A DNA stretch of 64,000 nt from JAWXUU01 sp044426085 (GTDB lineage Bacteria; Bacillota; Clostridia; Christensenellales; CAMQZB01), in assembly GCA_044426085.1 (NCBI GenBank), contig JAWXUU010000002.1, forward strand, positions 62,001-126,000. Reading direction: 5' to 3'. The notes below the pieces were generated by a model, which saw nothing but the letters and a program-made list of their open reading frames with translations, did no database searches and had not been told where the DNA came from. Positions within the stretch are counted from its first letter, which is position 1, and the number at the start of each line of letters is the position of its first letter. This document shows, in pieces, positions 26,314-34,527 of this stretch. A program made the position numbers and the translations under genes.

Positions 26314-26392
26314 AAATAAACTTTAGAAAATAAATTATCGTTTGCACTATCTTTTTTTGCAGATGAATTGTTGATATTACAAAAGGAGCAAT

Positions 26393-26917
26393 GTGGAAAA
26401 GGCTAAACAGATAGAACTTTATCTAAAACAGCTTCAAGATGGCGACAGAGAATCACTTAAGGGAATATATGAATTATGCGAAAAGGATGTTTATACGTTC
26501 GCATTATCCCTCACCAAAAACATTCAACTCAGTCACGATGTGAAGCAGGAAACCTTCGTTAAAATCATGAACAGTTCCCACCAATATAAGGGCGGAAATG
26601 TCATGGCATGGATTTTTACAATAACAAAACACACGGCGTATAACGCCATGAAAAAGCATAAGCGTGAAGTTAGTTCCGAAGTGATGGGAGAAATGAAAAC
26701 CACACAAAATTTCGGTGAAGACAGCATGATTTTGAAAGTTGCGTTGAAAGTGTTATCCAAACAAGAACGAAAGGTTGTTTTGTTGCACCTTATTTCAGGC
26801 TATAAACAGAAAGAAGTCGCAGAAATTTTGCGATTACCACTGACAACAGTCAAGTATTATTATAGAAATTCATTAATTAAAATGAAAAAGGTATTGGAAG
26901 ATGACTACAGATTTTGA
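26393..26917 (+). CDS. ECF-type RNA polymerase sigma factor
   Basis: 174 aa sigma-70 family protein with region 2 (residues ~10-75, including SLTKNIQLSHDVKQETFVKI and the -10-binding segment) and region 4 (~110-165, a helix-turn-helix in YKQKEVAEILRLPLTTVKYY); regions 1 and 3 are absent, which defines ECF sigmas. Starts with GTG: AAAAGGAG lies at the right distance, and the ATG two nt earlier is out of frame and closes after seven codons. Its end overlaps the next gene by 17 nt, as for sigma/anti-sigma pairs. Confidence 0.9.
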   Translation: MEKAKQIELYLKQLQDGDRESLKGIYELCEKDVYTFALSLTKNIQLSHDVKQETFVKIMNSSHQYKGGNVMAWIFTITKHTAYNAMKKHKREVSSEVMGEMKTTQNFGEDSMILKVALKVLSKQERKVVLLHLISGYKQKEVAEILRLPLTTVKYYYRNSLIKMKKVLEDDYRF

Positions 26918-27434
26918 AATAAAGCTTAAACAACAACTAAATGATGATATCGATTCAACGAACATTGATGTTCTTGATGCCGTCATGAAAACTCCATTCA
27001 CAGAAACGAAAAAGCGTTTCAATTTTTGGAATATGCCTAAAAGGGCAGTGGCAACAATTTGTGCATCAGTTCTGCTTTTGTGCGTAGGCGTTTTTGCAAC
27101 GGATATGTTTTCCGCACAAGACGCTCAAACACCAATGCCAATGTCTATGAGCGATATGTCACGCACCGTTGAATCGGAAGAAATCAACATATCTGATGGA
27201 TTGCAAGCAGTTCTTTTGCAAGCCGATATGACAGATGTGATTGAAATTGCCGTTTTAACATCGTATGAAGAAAGCGACTTACTTCATCTTGCAAGTTTAG
27301 GAAGGGAAATAACTTTTGAAGATTTCTCTGATCTATCTCTTGCAGAATCTGAGGTTCTAGTTTTAGAACTTGACAAATCAAGCATTATCAACATGAAAAA
27401 CTTTTTCTATTTCATGTTGCCAAGCGAAGCGTAA
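26901..27434 (+). CDS. putative anti-sigma membrane protein
   Basis: 177 aa. A short cytoplasmic N-terminus (residues 1-50), one membrane helix (AVATICASVLLLCVGVFAT, ~51-69) and an extracytoplasmic acidic domain. No zinc-binding anti-sigma motif (HxxxCxxC) is present, so membership is inferred from the 17-nt overlap with the ECF sigma gene and the one-pass topology. It may instead be an effector of the same regulon. Confidence 0.55.
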   Translation: MTTDFEIKLKQQLNDDIDSTNIDVLDAVMKTPFTETKKRFNFWNMPKRAVATICASVLLLCVGVFATDMFSAQDAQTPMPMSMSDMSRTVESEEINISDGLQAVLLQADMTDVIEIAVLTSYEESDLLHLASLGREITFEDFSDLSLAESEVLVLELDKSSIINMKNFFYFMLPSEA

Positions 27435-27460
27435 AAATATATATTAAGGGTGTATAAATT

Positions 27461-28072
27461 ATGAAAAAAGTATTTGCAATTTTTTTGGTGGTGGTTATGA
27501 TTTTTTCAATGACTGCTTGCGGTGAGAGTGCCGAAGAACAATCGTACGACAATGATGATTATGGCGGTACAAATCCAATCGTCACAATAGAAATGGAAAA
27601 TGGTGGGATTATCACAATCGAACTGTATCCAGATGTTGCCCCAGCAACAGTGGCGAATTTCGTTTCACTGGTGGAAGAAGGGTTCTATGACGGTTTGATT
27701 TTTCATCGCTGTATCGAAGGGTTTATGATTCAAGGTGGCGACCCACTAGGAACAGGCACTGGTGGAAGTGATGAAAAAATTGTCGGCGAATTTTCTGCAA
27801 ACGGATATGAAAACAATCTATCTCACACTCGCGGTGTGATTTCTATGGCAAGAAGTTCAAGCTATGATTCAGCTTCATCACAATTCTTTATCATGCATCA
27901 AGACTACACTGGTCTTGACGGCTCATACGCAGCTTTTGGCATGGTTATAGACGGCATGGATGTTGTCGACGAAATTGTGTCAGTCGAAAAAACAGTGGGT
28001 TCAGACGGGGCATACAGCAGTCCTATCGAGCAACAAATCATGAAGAGTGTTACAGTTTCATACGGTGAATAA
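27461..28072 (+). CDS. cyclophilin-type peptidyl-prolyl isomerase lipoprotein
   Basis: 203 aa. Lipoprotein signal with basic start, hydrophobic core and lipobox SMTAC (Cys20 as lipidation site), a short acidic linker, then a complete cyclophilin domain (LIFHRCIEGFMIQGGDP, MARSSSYDSASSQFFIM). Probably an extracytoplasmic foldase tethered to the membrane. It follows the sigma / anti-sigma pair by 26 nt, so cell-envelope stress control is plausible. Clearly a paralogue of the cytosolic cyclophilin at 461-979. Confidence 0.92.
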   Translation: MKKVFAIFLVVVMIFSMTACGESAEEQSYDNDDYGGTNPIVTIEMENGGIITIELYPDVAPATVANFVSLVEEGFYDGLIFHRCIEGFMIQGGDPLGTGTGGSDEKIVGEFSANGYENNLSHTRGVISMARSSSYDSASSQFFIMHQDYTGLDGSYAAFGMVIDGMDVVDEIVSVEKTVGSDGAYSSPIEQQIMKSVTVSYGE

Positions 28073-28103
28073 AAACTGAGATTCTAAAAACACTAAATAA
28101 CGC

Positions 28104-28138
28104 AAAAGAAAAGACCTCCATGTGAGGTCTTTAAATTT
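28104..28138. terminator. bidirectional terminator between convergent genes
   Basis: AAAGACCTC (28110-28118) and GAGGTCTTT (28124-28132) form a 9-bp stem. On the minus strand it is followed by TTTTCTTTT; on plus only by AAATTTT. The stem's right arm overlaps the stop codon of the minus-strand membrane gene. Confidence 0.75.
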
Positions 28139-29123
28139 TGTCAATATTTTCAAGGTATTTTTCTTTTAGCTTTTTCAAGTCATTTTTGTATTGCTGTTTA
28201 TATGCTCGCTTGATTTCACTGTTGTGTTTTTTCACCATTCGCTTAGCTGTTGTGTTTTTTGTTTTTATATCTTGCGAAGGCTTATTTGATGTGATTGATA
28301 ACGGAGATGCGTTTTCTGCTGATTTATTATTATCAAAAGAAATGATGTCTGCAGTTTTAGAATTTTTGAAAACATCCCTAACAGTGGAAAAGAAAATCTT
28401 GGTTTTCCCATCTTCAGAAGTAGCTGAGCGTCGCTGTATTTTTCTGATACCGCGATATATTATATAAAGTAGAATGCAAGATGTTATTGAAAGCATCAAA
28501 ATGTTTAATGCTTGATAAGCAGGGCCGTGTTCCCATGTGATAATCATAGAATATATCGTGATGCCAAGCGACCACAACAACATTATCCGCCTAAGTGCAA
28601 CCGCTACGCTTTTATAATTTTTCAAAATCTTAATTTGTCGTGATGTGGGGGATAAGTCCCTGTGTGTGTTTTTATATATAGCAATATTAACAACTGTTAT
28701 TGCAATAAAGAAAACACAAAAAAGAGCAATAAATATGTTCATTATTGTATAGTTTGCAAGATCATTGATGTGGCTTATATTGAAAACTGTGTATGCAAAC
28801 ATAAGAGCAGTATAGAAAATTGTCATAAATTTATTGAACTTGAATCGAACGTTTTTTTCAACATCGGAAAGTCCATTCAATACGGCTGATGCAATTTCAA
28901 AATAGTTTTGTGGTGAATCACTTTTGACGATTCTGCAACAATCAATAAAATCCCCATTCTCATCTTTGATAATAACTGGGTCAAGTTCCTTTTGTTTGCT
29001 TTCTTCTTGAATTTGAACCATTTTATCATCGACAACAGCTGTAACTTTTTCCAAAACTTCAGAAAGGTCTTGCTGATTTTTTATTTTATTTATTCCTTTA
29101 AAATAACTGAATATATTTCTCAT
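28131..29123 (-). CDS. four-helix membrane protein of unknown function
   Basis: 330 aa from ATG at 29123. Layout: cytoplasmic N-terminus (~100 residues, with KDENGDFIDCCRIV), two membrane helices, a polar loop, two more helices (about residues 110-250), then a strongly basic Lys-rich C-terminal tail. I do not recognise the family. The reading frame is open further upstream to 29216, but an extended -10 (TGCTATAAT) lies 6 nt before this ATG, so the longer form would start inside the promoter. No Shine-Dalgarno. It closes a minus-strand island with two Cys-rich peptides and a SLOG protein; a shared function is possible but unproven. Confidence 0.65.
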   Translation of the reverse strand: MRNIFSYFKGINKIKNQQDLSEVLEKVTAVVDDKMVQIQEESKQKELDPVIIKDENGDFIDCCRIVKSDSPQNYFEIASAVLNGLSDVEKNVRFKFNKFMTIFYTALMFAYTVFNISHINDLANYTIMNIFIALFCVFFIAITVVNIAIYKNTHRDLSPTSRQIKILKNYKSVAVALRRIMLLWSLGITIYSMIITWEHGPAYQALNILMLSITSCILLYIIYRGIRKIQRRSATSEDGKTKIFFSTVRDVFKNSKTADIISFDNNKSAENASPLSITSNKPSQDIKTKNTTAKRMVKKHNSEIKRAYKQQYKNDLKKLKEKYLENIDKI

Positions 29124-29129
29124 GAAACG

Positions 29130-29138
29130 ATTATAGCA
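29130..29138 (-). promoter_or_regulatory. extended -10 promoter, leaderless arrangement
   Basis: Minus strand reads TGCTATAAT (29138 to 29130) followed by 6 nt and the ATG at 29123. There is no good -35, consistent with an extended -10 promoter. Confidence 0.6.
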
Positions 29139-29217
29139 CAGCGAATATTTTTTGTATATAAACAAAATGTCAAAAATAAAACAAAAGTAAGGCAAAAATA
29201 AGATAAAAATAAACAAA

Positions 29218-29373
29218 TTAAAACTCGTGCTTTAAAACACCCCCACAACGCGGACACTTATAAGATGAAAAAATAACGCACATATTGCAAAACTCCGCCT
29301 TGCAAGTTTTGCAAGAATAGGAATTATATCTTGAAACACCAGTGTGACAAACACTGCAAGTGCACCTTTTCAT
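29218..29373 (-). CDS. small Cys-rich (zinc-ribbon-like) protein 2
   Basis: 51 aa starting at ATG 29373, which overlaps the stop of the upstream small gene (TGATG). Contains nine Cys: CxCxxC (4, 6, 9) then three CxxC pairs (21/24, 29/32, 40/43), i.e. enough for two zinc sites. The frame is open 39 nt further upstream, but that extension lies inside the preceding gene and has no ribosome-binding site. Function unknown; probably made by translational coupling. Downstream is the promoter of the membrane protein gene. Confidence 0.6.
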   Translation of the reverse strand: MKRCTCSVCHTGVSRYNSYSCKTCKAEFCNMCVIFSSYKCPRCGGVLKHEF

Positions 29374-29516
29374 CAGTGGATGTATGTGAGGTCGCATATG
29401 CAATAATTGCAAATATCATCACTTGTGCAATCCTCGCAAGCAATGCACCCACATTCTGGGCAAACTCGCATTTTCGCAGTTTCAACTTCCATTCCGCATT
29501 TATAACATTTAAGCAT
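29373..29516 (-). CDS. small Cys-rich (zinc-ribbon-like) protein 1
   Basis: 47 aa, MLKCYKCGMEVETAK at the start, ending DLTYIH. Ten Cys in 47 residues: CxxC at 4/7, 19/22, 27/30 and 37/40 plus C24 and C42. A good Shine-Dalgarno (GGAGG) precedes the ATG on the minus strand. The stop shares its A with the start of the next small gene. The two products look like tandem zinc ribbons of the same kind; a single ancestral gene split by frameshift is an alternative, but each half has its own start and the overlap is the classic coupling type. Function unknown. Confidence 0.6.
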   Translation of the reverse strand: MLKCYKCGMEVETAKMRVCPECGCIACEDCTSDDICNYCICDLTYIH

Positions 29517-29567
29517 ATAAATCCTCCATTTGTTTGATGAAAATAATATGCTAAATATTGTTATTTT

Positions 29568-30053
29568 TTATTCACTTATGTCGGCAATGTTAATAACTTG
29601 AACGCCTTTTTTATATGCGTAGTTGCAAGTGTAGTATGTGCCGGATTTATTATACGTTAAAAAACATATAAGGATTGAAGAATTATCCACTAAAAAACGA
29701 TTGCGTTTTCGCATTGAATATGCTGTTTGTGATTTGCCAGTTTGGATTATTTCATAGGCAGACTCCATAATTTTCTTATATGAAATCATCTCGGAAACAG
29801 AAAAGCTTTCAGTTTGATTATCGCATGGAACAACGGGAATAATTTTTATATGCGTATAAACCTCTCGAAGTTTCAAAATGCAAAGACCGCAAATAAGGTC
29901 AAACCCTTTTGCCATACCAAGAAGAAAAGTGTCGTATCCATCTTTGACATATTGCAAAATAAGATTGTTCAAATTTTGATATAAATTGTCGCTAAGTTGG
30001 ATGTTTCTGTGTCCACTGAACGACATTGTTTTTTCAATGTTGAATTCTATCAT
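29568..30053 (-). CDS. SLOG-family protein (DUF1273/YpsA-like)
   Basis: 161 aa Rossmann-like SLOG protein. Seen: SFSGHR near the N-terminus, LLGMAKGFDLICG (nucleotide-phosphate loop region), and RNRFLVDNSSILICFLTYN with SGTYYT near the C-terminus, as in YpsA/DUF1273 proteins. SLOG domains are thought to bind or process nucleotide-derived ligands. Promoter and start are divergent from spoIIE. The ATG has no Shine-Dalgarno and lies 6 nt from a -10 box. First gene of the minus-strand island. Confidence 0.75.
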   Translation of the reverse strand: MIEFNIEKTMSFSGHRNIQLSDNLYQNLNNLILQYVKDGYDTFLLGMAKGFDLICGLCILKLREVYTHIKIIPVVPCDNQTESFSVSEMISYKKIMESAYEIIQTGKSQTAYSMRKRNRFLVDNSSILICFLTYNKSGTYYTCNYAYKKGVQVINIADISE

Positions 30054-30059
30054 GAAATA

Positions 30060-30088
30060 AGTATATCAAAAAATCATATATAGTACAA
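30060..30088 (-). promoter_or_regulatory. promoter of the SLOG gene, leaderless arrangement
   Basis: Minus strand: -35 TTGTAC (30088-30083), 17-nt spacer, -10 TATACT (30065-30060), 6 nt, ATG at 30053. Confidence 0.72.
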
Positions 30089-30113
30089 CAGATTTCAATC
30101 AAAAAAAGCCAAT

Positions 30114-30158
30114 TTTAGACAAATTATGAAAGCGAATATTTTGCTTTGGTTGTAAAAT
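30114..30158 (+). promoter_or_regulatory. possible Spo0A-controlled promoter of spoIIE
   Basis: TTTAGACAAA (30114-30123) is, on the other strand, TTTGTCTAAA, one mismatch from the clostridial 0A box TTTGTCRAAA. A -10-like TAAAAT follows at 30153-30158 with no -35 at the usual distance, as at Spo0A-activated promoters. Inference only. Confidence 0.4.
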
Positions 30159-30189
30159 GCAAAGTAATAATTTGGGTTGGTGGTTGTTT

Positions 30190-32418
30190 ATGCAAGATAA
30201 TAAAATAGCTTATTATAAAAATTATATAATTGTTGCATACGTTTTTCTTTGTAGCATTTTTTGTGTTAATTCAATAATTTTTAATCAAGGTCTTTTGGTG
30301 GGTTTTTTGGCGGGATGCATGATATTTGTTCCAAGCGTGTGGTTTGGGGCAATATGCTTTACGCTTTCCATGATAATGGCAATCCAAGGTGAATTTGTTT
30401 CTTATCTGATAGTTCTTGGCTACATATTTCTTATAGGGATTATCCAAAAGAAATTCTTTTATCAAAATCAAATTATCAAATATATTATTTATTCAGTTGC
30501 ATATATTCCATGTATTTTTATCTTTCAATTGACTTTATTATTTCATATTGCTAATTTTTTAGTGTCACTGGCAATCGCTGGGATAAGCGAGCAAATCACT
30601 TGCAGATTTTGCGGAATGCAAGATTTGAGCGTGCTTTTTTCAAATTGTTTTCCAAACTGTTTCATGCTTTTTATAATAGGGATATCAAGCCCCACAATGA
30701 ATTTATGGCATTTTAATTTGTATCATGTTATTTTTGCACTTGCAACCTTGACCTATTCTAAGCAAGCCGATGAAAAAACTTGCATATGGAGCATGATTTT
30801 TCTTTCGCTTGGTGGCTATCTTGCAGGTCTTGAATATTCAACATTCATTTTTGCAATATGTGTTTTTTCAACGCTTGCAGTTTGCGAGTGGAGCAGTGGC
30901 ATTTCGCTTAGTGTTTATCTTATTTCTTTTATAGCAGTTTCATTTTTTATTAACGATGTAAATTTTGACATAAACTCCGCAATTATATCAGCAGTTGCGG
31001 GCGGACTTGTTTTTCTTGCAGTTCCCCACAAAAAAATTAAGGAGATAAGTGCTAAAAATAAATATGCGTCGCAAAAAGATATAATAAATCGCGACAGAAG
31101 TAAAATAGCAATAAAAATTGAAGAGCTTTCTTCATGTTTTTTGAAAATTGCTCAAGGTTATAATGAAATCGCAAAATCAAAATATAAACAGAGTGACTCT
31201 ATCAAATATATAACTTGCGAAACAATTAAGCATATCTGCGAAAATTGTGATAAATTTTCATTTTGCAACAAAAGTGATGTGTGGCGCAATGCAGAACTTG
31301 ATTATTTATCTCAGTGCGCTATGCAAAAAGGCAAAACGACCATGCTTGATTTTGGTGATTTCATATCTAGTAGCTGTGTGAGAAAGGTTGATTTGCTTGG
31401 CGAAATCAATAAGATAGCTTCAAATGCAAAAAATCAAGTTTTGCAACTAGAAGAAAAGCAAAAATCAAAAGAAGAAGTTGCAAGAACCTACCAAAGAGTC
31501 GCCGTCGTGCTGGAAAAATTATCCCTTGAAGCATCAAAGAAAATAAGCTTTGATTCTAATGCTCAATTGGAAATTTCTCAAGCACTTGATAAGGCTACGG
31601 TGTTTTACAGAGAACTTTTTATATATCAAAACGAAAATAAGTGTGTTTGCGTGGAGCTGTTTGCAAGAAAAGATGATGCGGGAGAAATCCTTTCGTGCAT
31701 AGAACGTATTTTTGGATATAATTTCCACCTTGCTTCAAGCAGAAATCAATATGAAGATAGCTGTGATTATATGATTTTTTGTAAATCGCCAAGGGTCAAT
31801 GTGGAGTATGGATACGCAACGAAACCCAAAAAGCACGGTCACCCAAATGGCGATTCAATGACAATAATCAACTTGCCAGATGCCAGATTTGTTTGCGTTA
31901 TTTGCGATGGGATGGGCAGTGGAGAAAGTGCACATGAATTTTCCCAAAAAGCGGTATCCTTTATTGAAAATCTTTTCAGTGCAGGGTTTGTTGCAAGCGA
32001 CATTATAACAAATGTGAACAGTTTTATGGAAAACTGTGAATATAATTCATATGCAACGCTAGATATTCTTGAAATTGACCTATATTCAGAAAAAGCGTAT
32101 CTATATAAAGTAGGCTCTCCCGACACATATTTCCAATCTACAAAAACTCACTTGATAAGTTCAAAAGCTCTGCCAATTGGGATAATGAAAGAAATCAAGC
32201 TTGAAATAAATTCTTTTGGCGTGTCGAAAGGTGACAAAATAATTCTTACAAGTGATGGTGTGCTTGACTTTATGAGAGCAGAGATTGAAAACGGTATAAA
32301 TAACAAATCATTTGTAAGTTCGCAAGTGTTTGCCGACAGAATAATGCAAGAATGTGATAAAAAAATGACTCGTGGCAGTTCTGATGACAGAACAATTATT
32401 GCCATTGAAATTATTTAG
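30190..32418 (+). CDS. spoIIE: stage II sporulation protein E, PP2C phosphatase
   Basis: Membrane serine phosphatase that dephosphorylates SpoIIAA and so activates sigma-F in the forespore, and helps polar division. 742 aa: about ten N-terminal membrane helices (residues 1-290), a central helical region with a Cys cluster (CETIKHICENCDKFSFC), and a C-terminal PP2C domain with CDGMGSG (D573) and SDGVLDFM (D689) as metal ligands. ATG 30190 is preferred over 30157, since the latter overlaps the likely -10 box; only a G-rich weak Shine-Dalgarno is present. Followed by tilS and hpt, the usual spoIIE neighbourhood. Confidence 0.93.
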   Translation: MQDNKIAYYKNYIIVAYVFLCSIFCVNSIIFNQGLLVGFLAGCMIFVPSVWFGAICFTLSMIMAIQGEFVSYLIVLGYIFLIGIIQKKFFYQNQIIKYIIYSVAYIPCIFIFQLTLLFHIANFLVSLAIAGISEQITCRFCGMQDLSVLFSNCFPNCFMLFIIGISSPTMNLWHFNLYHVIFALATLTYSKQADEKTCIWSMIFLSLGGYLAGLEYSTFIFAICVFSTLAVCEWSSGISLSVYLISFIAVSFFINDVNFDINSAIISAVAGGLVFLAVPHKKIKEISAKNKYASQKDIINRDRSKIAIKIEELSSCFLKIAQGYNEIAKSKYKQSDSIKYITCETIKHICENCDKFSFCNKSDVWRNAELDYLSQCAMQKGKTTMLDFGDFISSSCVRKVDLLGEINKIASNAKNQVLQLEEKQKSKEEVARTYQRVAVVLEKLSLEASKKISFDSNAQLEISQALDKATVFYRELFIYQNENKCVCVELFARKDDAGEILSCIERIFGYNFHLASSRNQYEDSCDYMIFCKSPRVNVEYGYATKPKKHGHPNGDSMTIINLPDARFVCVICDGMGSGESAHEFSQKAVSFIENLFSAGFVASDIITNVNSFMENCEYNSYATLDILEIDLYSEKAYLYKVGSPDTYFQSTKTHLISSKALPIGIMKEIKLEINSFGVSKGDKIILTSDGVLDFMRAEIENGINNKSFVSSQVFADRIMQECDKKMTRGSSDDRTIIAIEII

Positions 32419-32470
32419 TGCAAATTAGTGGAATAATGGTCAAAAAGCTATGAAATCCACCCCGAAAAGA

Positions 32471-32499
32471 TTGCAAAATTTCTCGCTATGTTGTATAAT
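32471..32499 (+). promoter_or_regulatory. promoter of tilS, near-leaderless arrangement
   Basis: -35 TTGCAA (32471-32476), 17-nt spacer, -10 TATAAT (32494-32499). The ATG at 32509 begins 9 nt after the -10, so the 5' UTR would be 0-3 nt. Confidence 0.75.
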
Positions 32500-32508
32500 G
32501 AAAAAACT

Positions 32509-33852
32509 ATGAAAAAAGAGTTAAGCCCACAATTTAATTATAAACTTCTCGATGGATATAAGCGCGTTTGCGTCGCTTGTTCTGGTGGGATTGATTCAAT
32601 TGCACTTTTGCATGTTCTCAGCGAATATCGTCAAAAGCATAAATTTGAACTCTACGCCGTGAATATCGATCACGACCTAAGGGAAACATCAAAAAGGGAT
32701 AGCCTTTTTGTAAAGCAAATTTGCAAGAGCTTGAAAGTGACGCTTTTTTCAAAAAAAGTGAAAGTGAAGGCAATTGCTAAGCGAAAGAAGCTAGGCATCG
32801 AAGAATGCGCAAGAGAGGAAAGATATAAGTTTTTTGATCAGCTTATAAATGACAACATGGTAGATGTTATCGCACTTGCTCATCACAATCAAGACGATAT
32901 CGAAACAATGCTTATGAACCTTTCAAGGGGTTGTTTTCTCAACGGACTATACGGCATAAAAGAACAGCGCGACCACTTTATTCGCCCTATGCTTATGGTG
33001 AAAAAAGGCGAGATTAAAGAATTTGCACAAGATAGAAACCTTGAATATATGCACGACGAAACAAACGACGATATTGCATATTCAAGAAACTATGTGCGAA
33101 GAGAAATCCTTCCGAAAATCATTGAAAAATTCCCAAATTTTGAAAATAGCTTTATGTCGATGAAAAATTCAATAAAAACCGACGAAGAACATTTCGATAA
33201 ATACGTAAGCCAAGCGTTGATTTTTGAAGAAGATTGCGTGAAAGTGAAAATATATAAAATTTTTGATGATCAAGCTGTTGCTTTTAGGGCATATCTTAAA
33301 GCACTTGCACATCTTGGAATAACGAAAAATGTATATAAGGCTAACCTTGAAGAAATTCACAGTCTGCTAGAAAAGGAAAATGGAAAATACGTTTGCGTGA
33401 AAGACGGTATTTGTTGCTTTAAAGATTATGGACAGCTAACATTTGAAAGAAATAAGTCTTATTTCAATCAAACTTTTGAAATTCAAGTTGGTGAATACAT
33501 AGTCGGCGATAAGCTCTTGAAAATACAGCCTTCCGAGCGTTATGAAAGCGAGTTCATGGCAACTTATATCGATGGAGATAAACTCCCAGAAGATGCCATT
33601 TTGCGACGTCGAGAACAAGGCGATATGTTTGCGAGAAAAGCGGGCACAAAGAAGCTGAAATCCTTTTTGATTGATGTGAAAATACCACAGCGTGAACGCG
33701 ATGATTTATTTGTCATAGCGTCTGGGAAAACAGTTCTTGCTGTTTGCGGTGTGGAATGTGGCAGAGACTTGCTTATCACAGAACAAACTACGAATATATT
33801 AAAAATCACATATAAAAAATTTAAGATTTATACGGAGGATAAAAATGTATAA
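32509..33852 (+). CDS. tilS: tRNA(Ile)-lysidine synthase
   Basis: Converts C34 of the CAU-anticodon tRNA-Ile to lysidine so that it reads AUA. 447 aa: PP-loop ATPase motif SGGIDS (residues 25-30), NIDHDLRE, AHHNQDDIETMLMNLSRG, then substrate-recognition and C-terminal domains (LRRREQGDMFARKAGTKKLK). The start at 32509 lies just beyond the -10 box; the upstream in-frame ATG at 32488 is within the promoter. No Shine-Dalgarno. Overlaps hpt by 8 nt. Confidence 0.93.
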   Translation: MKKELSPQFNYKLLDGYKRVCVACSGGIDSIALLHVLSEYRQKHKFELYAVNIDHDLRETSKRDSLFVKQICKSLKVTLFSKKVKVKAIAKRKKLGIEECAREERYKFFDQLINDNMVDVIALAHHNQDDIETMLMNLSRGCFLNGLYGIKEQRDHFIRPMLMVKKGEIKEFAQDRNLEYMHDETNDDIAYSRNYVRREILPKIIEKFPNFENSFMSMKNSIKTDEEHFDKYVSQALIFEEDCVKVKIYKIFDDQAVAFRAYLKALAHLGITKNVYKANLEEIHSLLEKENGKYVCVKDGICCFKDYGQLTFERNKSYFNQTFEIQVGEYIVGDKLLKIQPSERYESEFMATYIDGDKLPEDAILRRREQGDMFARKAGTKKLKSFLIDVKIPQRERDDLFVIASGKTVLAVCGVECGRDLLITEQTTNILKITYKKFKIYTEDKNV

Positions 33853-34381
33853 CGACATCGAAAGAGTTCTTCTCACAAACGAAGAAATCGAAAACAGAAT
33901 TGCAGAAATCGCATCAGAACTAGACAGAGACTACGCGGGCAAAATGCCATTGGTTATTTGCATCCTGAAGGGGTCATACATGTTCTTTGCAAAACTTTCA
34001 CAATGCATGAAAGAAAAACACAACGTTGACTTTATGACAATTTCAAGCTACGGCAGTGGCACAGAATCAAGTGGTAAAGTGAAAATGATGAAAGATGCAG
34101 AAAAGAACATTGAAGGCAGAGATGTTATTATCGTTGAAGATATTATCGACAGTGGTAACACAATGAGTTTCTTGACAAAAATGTTCAAAGAAAGAAATCC
34201 AAAATCTGTTAAACTCGTGACACTTCTTGACAAACCATCAAGAAGAGAAGTTGAAATCGTTCCTGATTATTGCGGTTTTGAAGTTCCAGACTATTTCGTT
34301 GTTGGATACGGACTTGACTATAACGAAGTATACAGAAATATGCCAGATATTGGAATTTTGAAAGAAGAAGTTTATAGATAG
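33845..34381 (+). CDS. hpt: hypoxanthine phosphoribosyltransferase
   Basis: Purine salvage: hypoxanthine or guanine plus PRPP to IMP or GMP. 178 aa, with ILKGSYMFFAKL, the PRPP loop VIIVEDIIDSGNTM, and VPDYFVVGYGLDYNE near the end. The AGGAGG-like GGAGG ribosome-binding site sits in the tilS 3' end. In most Firmicutes ftsH comes next; here a terminator and then lon follow. Confidence 0.95.
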   Translation: MYNDIERVLLTNEEIENRIAEIASELDRDYAGKMPLVICILKGSYMFFAKLSQCMKEKHNVDFMTISSYGSGTESSGKVKMMKDAEKNIEGRDVIIVEDIIDSGNTMSFLTKMFKERNPKSVKLVTLLDKPSRREVEIVPDYCGFEVPDYFVVGYGLDYNEVYRNMPDIGILKEEVYR

Positions 34382-34399
34382 TTTAAACAAAAGCAATCT

Positions 34400-34436
34400 C
34401 ACTCATCAAATCACTTGTTTTGATGAGTGATTTTTT
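34400..34436 (+). terminator. intrinsic terminator of tilS-hpt
   Basis: 11-bp stem CACTCATCAAA / TTTGATGAGTG (34400-34410, 34419-34429) with an 8-nt loop, followed by ATTTTTT. Confidence 0.88.
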
Positions 34437-34464
34437 ATTATTAAGTAAAAAGTGGCTATTTCTC

Positions 34465-34493
34465 TTGATTATTTTGAAATAATTATGTAAAAT
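34465..34493 (+). promoter_or_regulatory. sigma-A promoter of lon
   Basis: -35 TTGATT (34465-34470), 17-nt spacer, -10 TAAAAT (34488-34493). No CIRCE or CtsR-type operator was recognised nearby. Confidence 0.6.
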
Positions 34494-34527
34494 ATATGCA
34501 ACAGATAATACGTACAATAGGTGAATT

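Noticed and set aside
28131..29216. Longer 361-aa version of the minus-strand membrane protein
   Set aside because: Its extra 31 residues would be translated from DNA containing the extended -10 promoter, and no ribosome-binding site supports that start.
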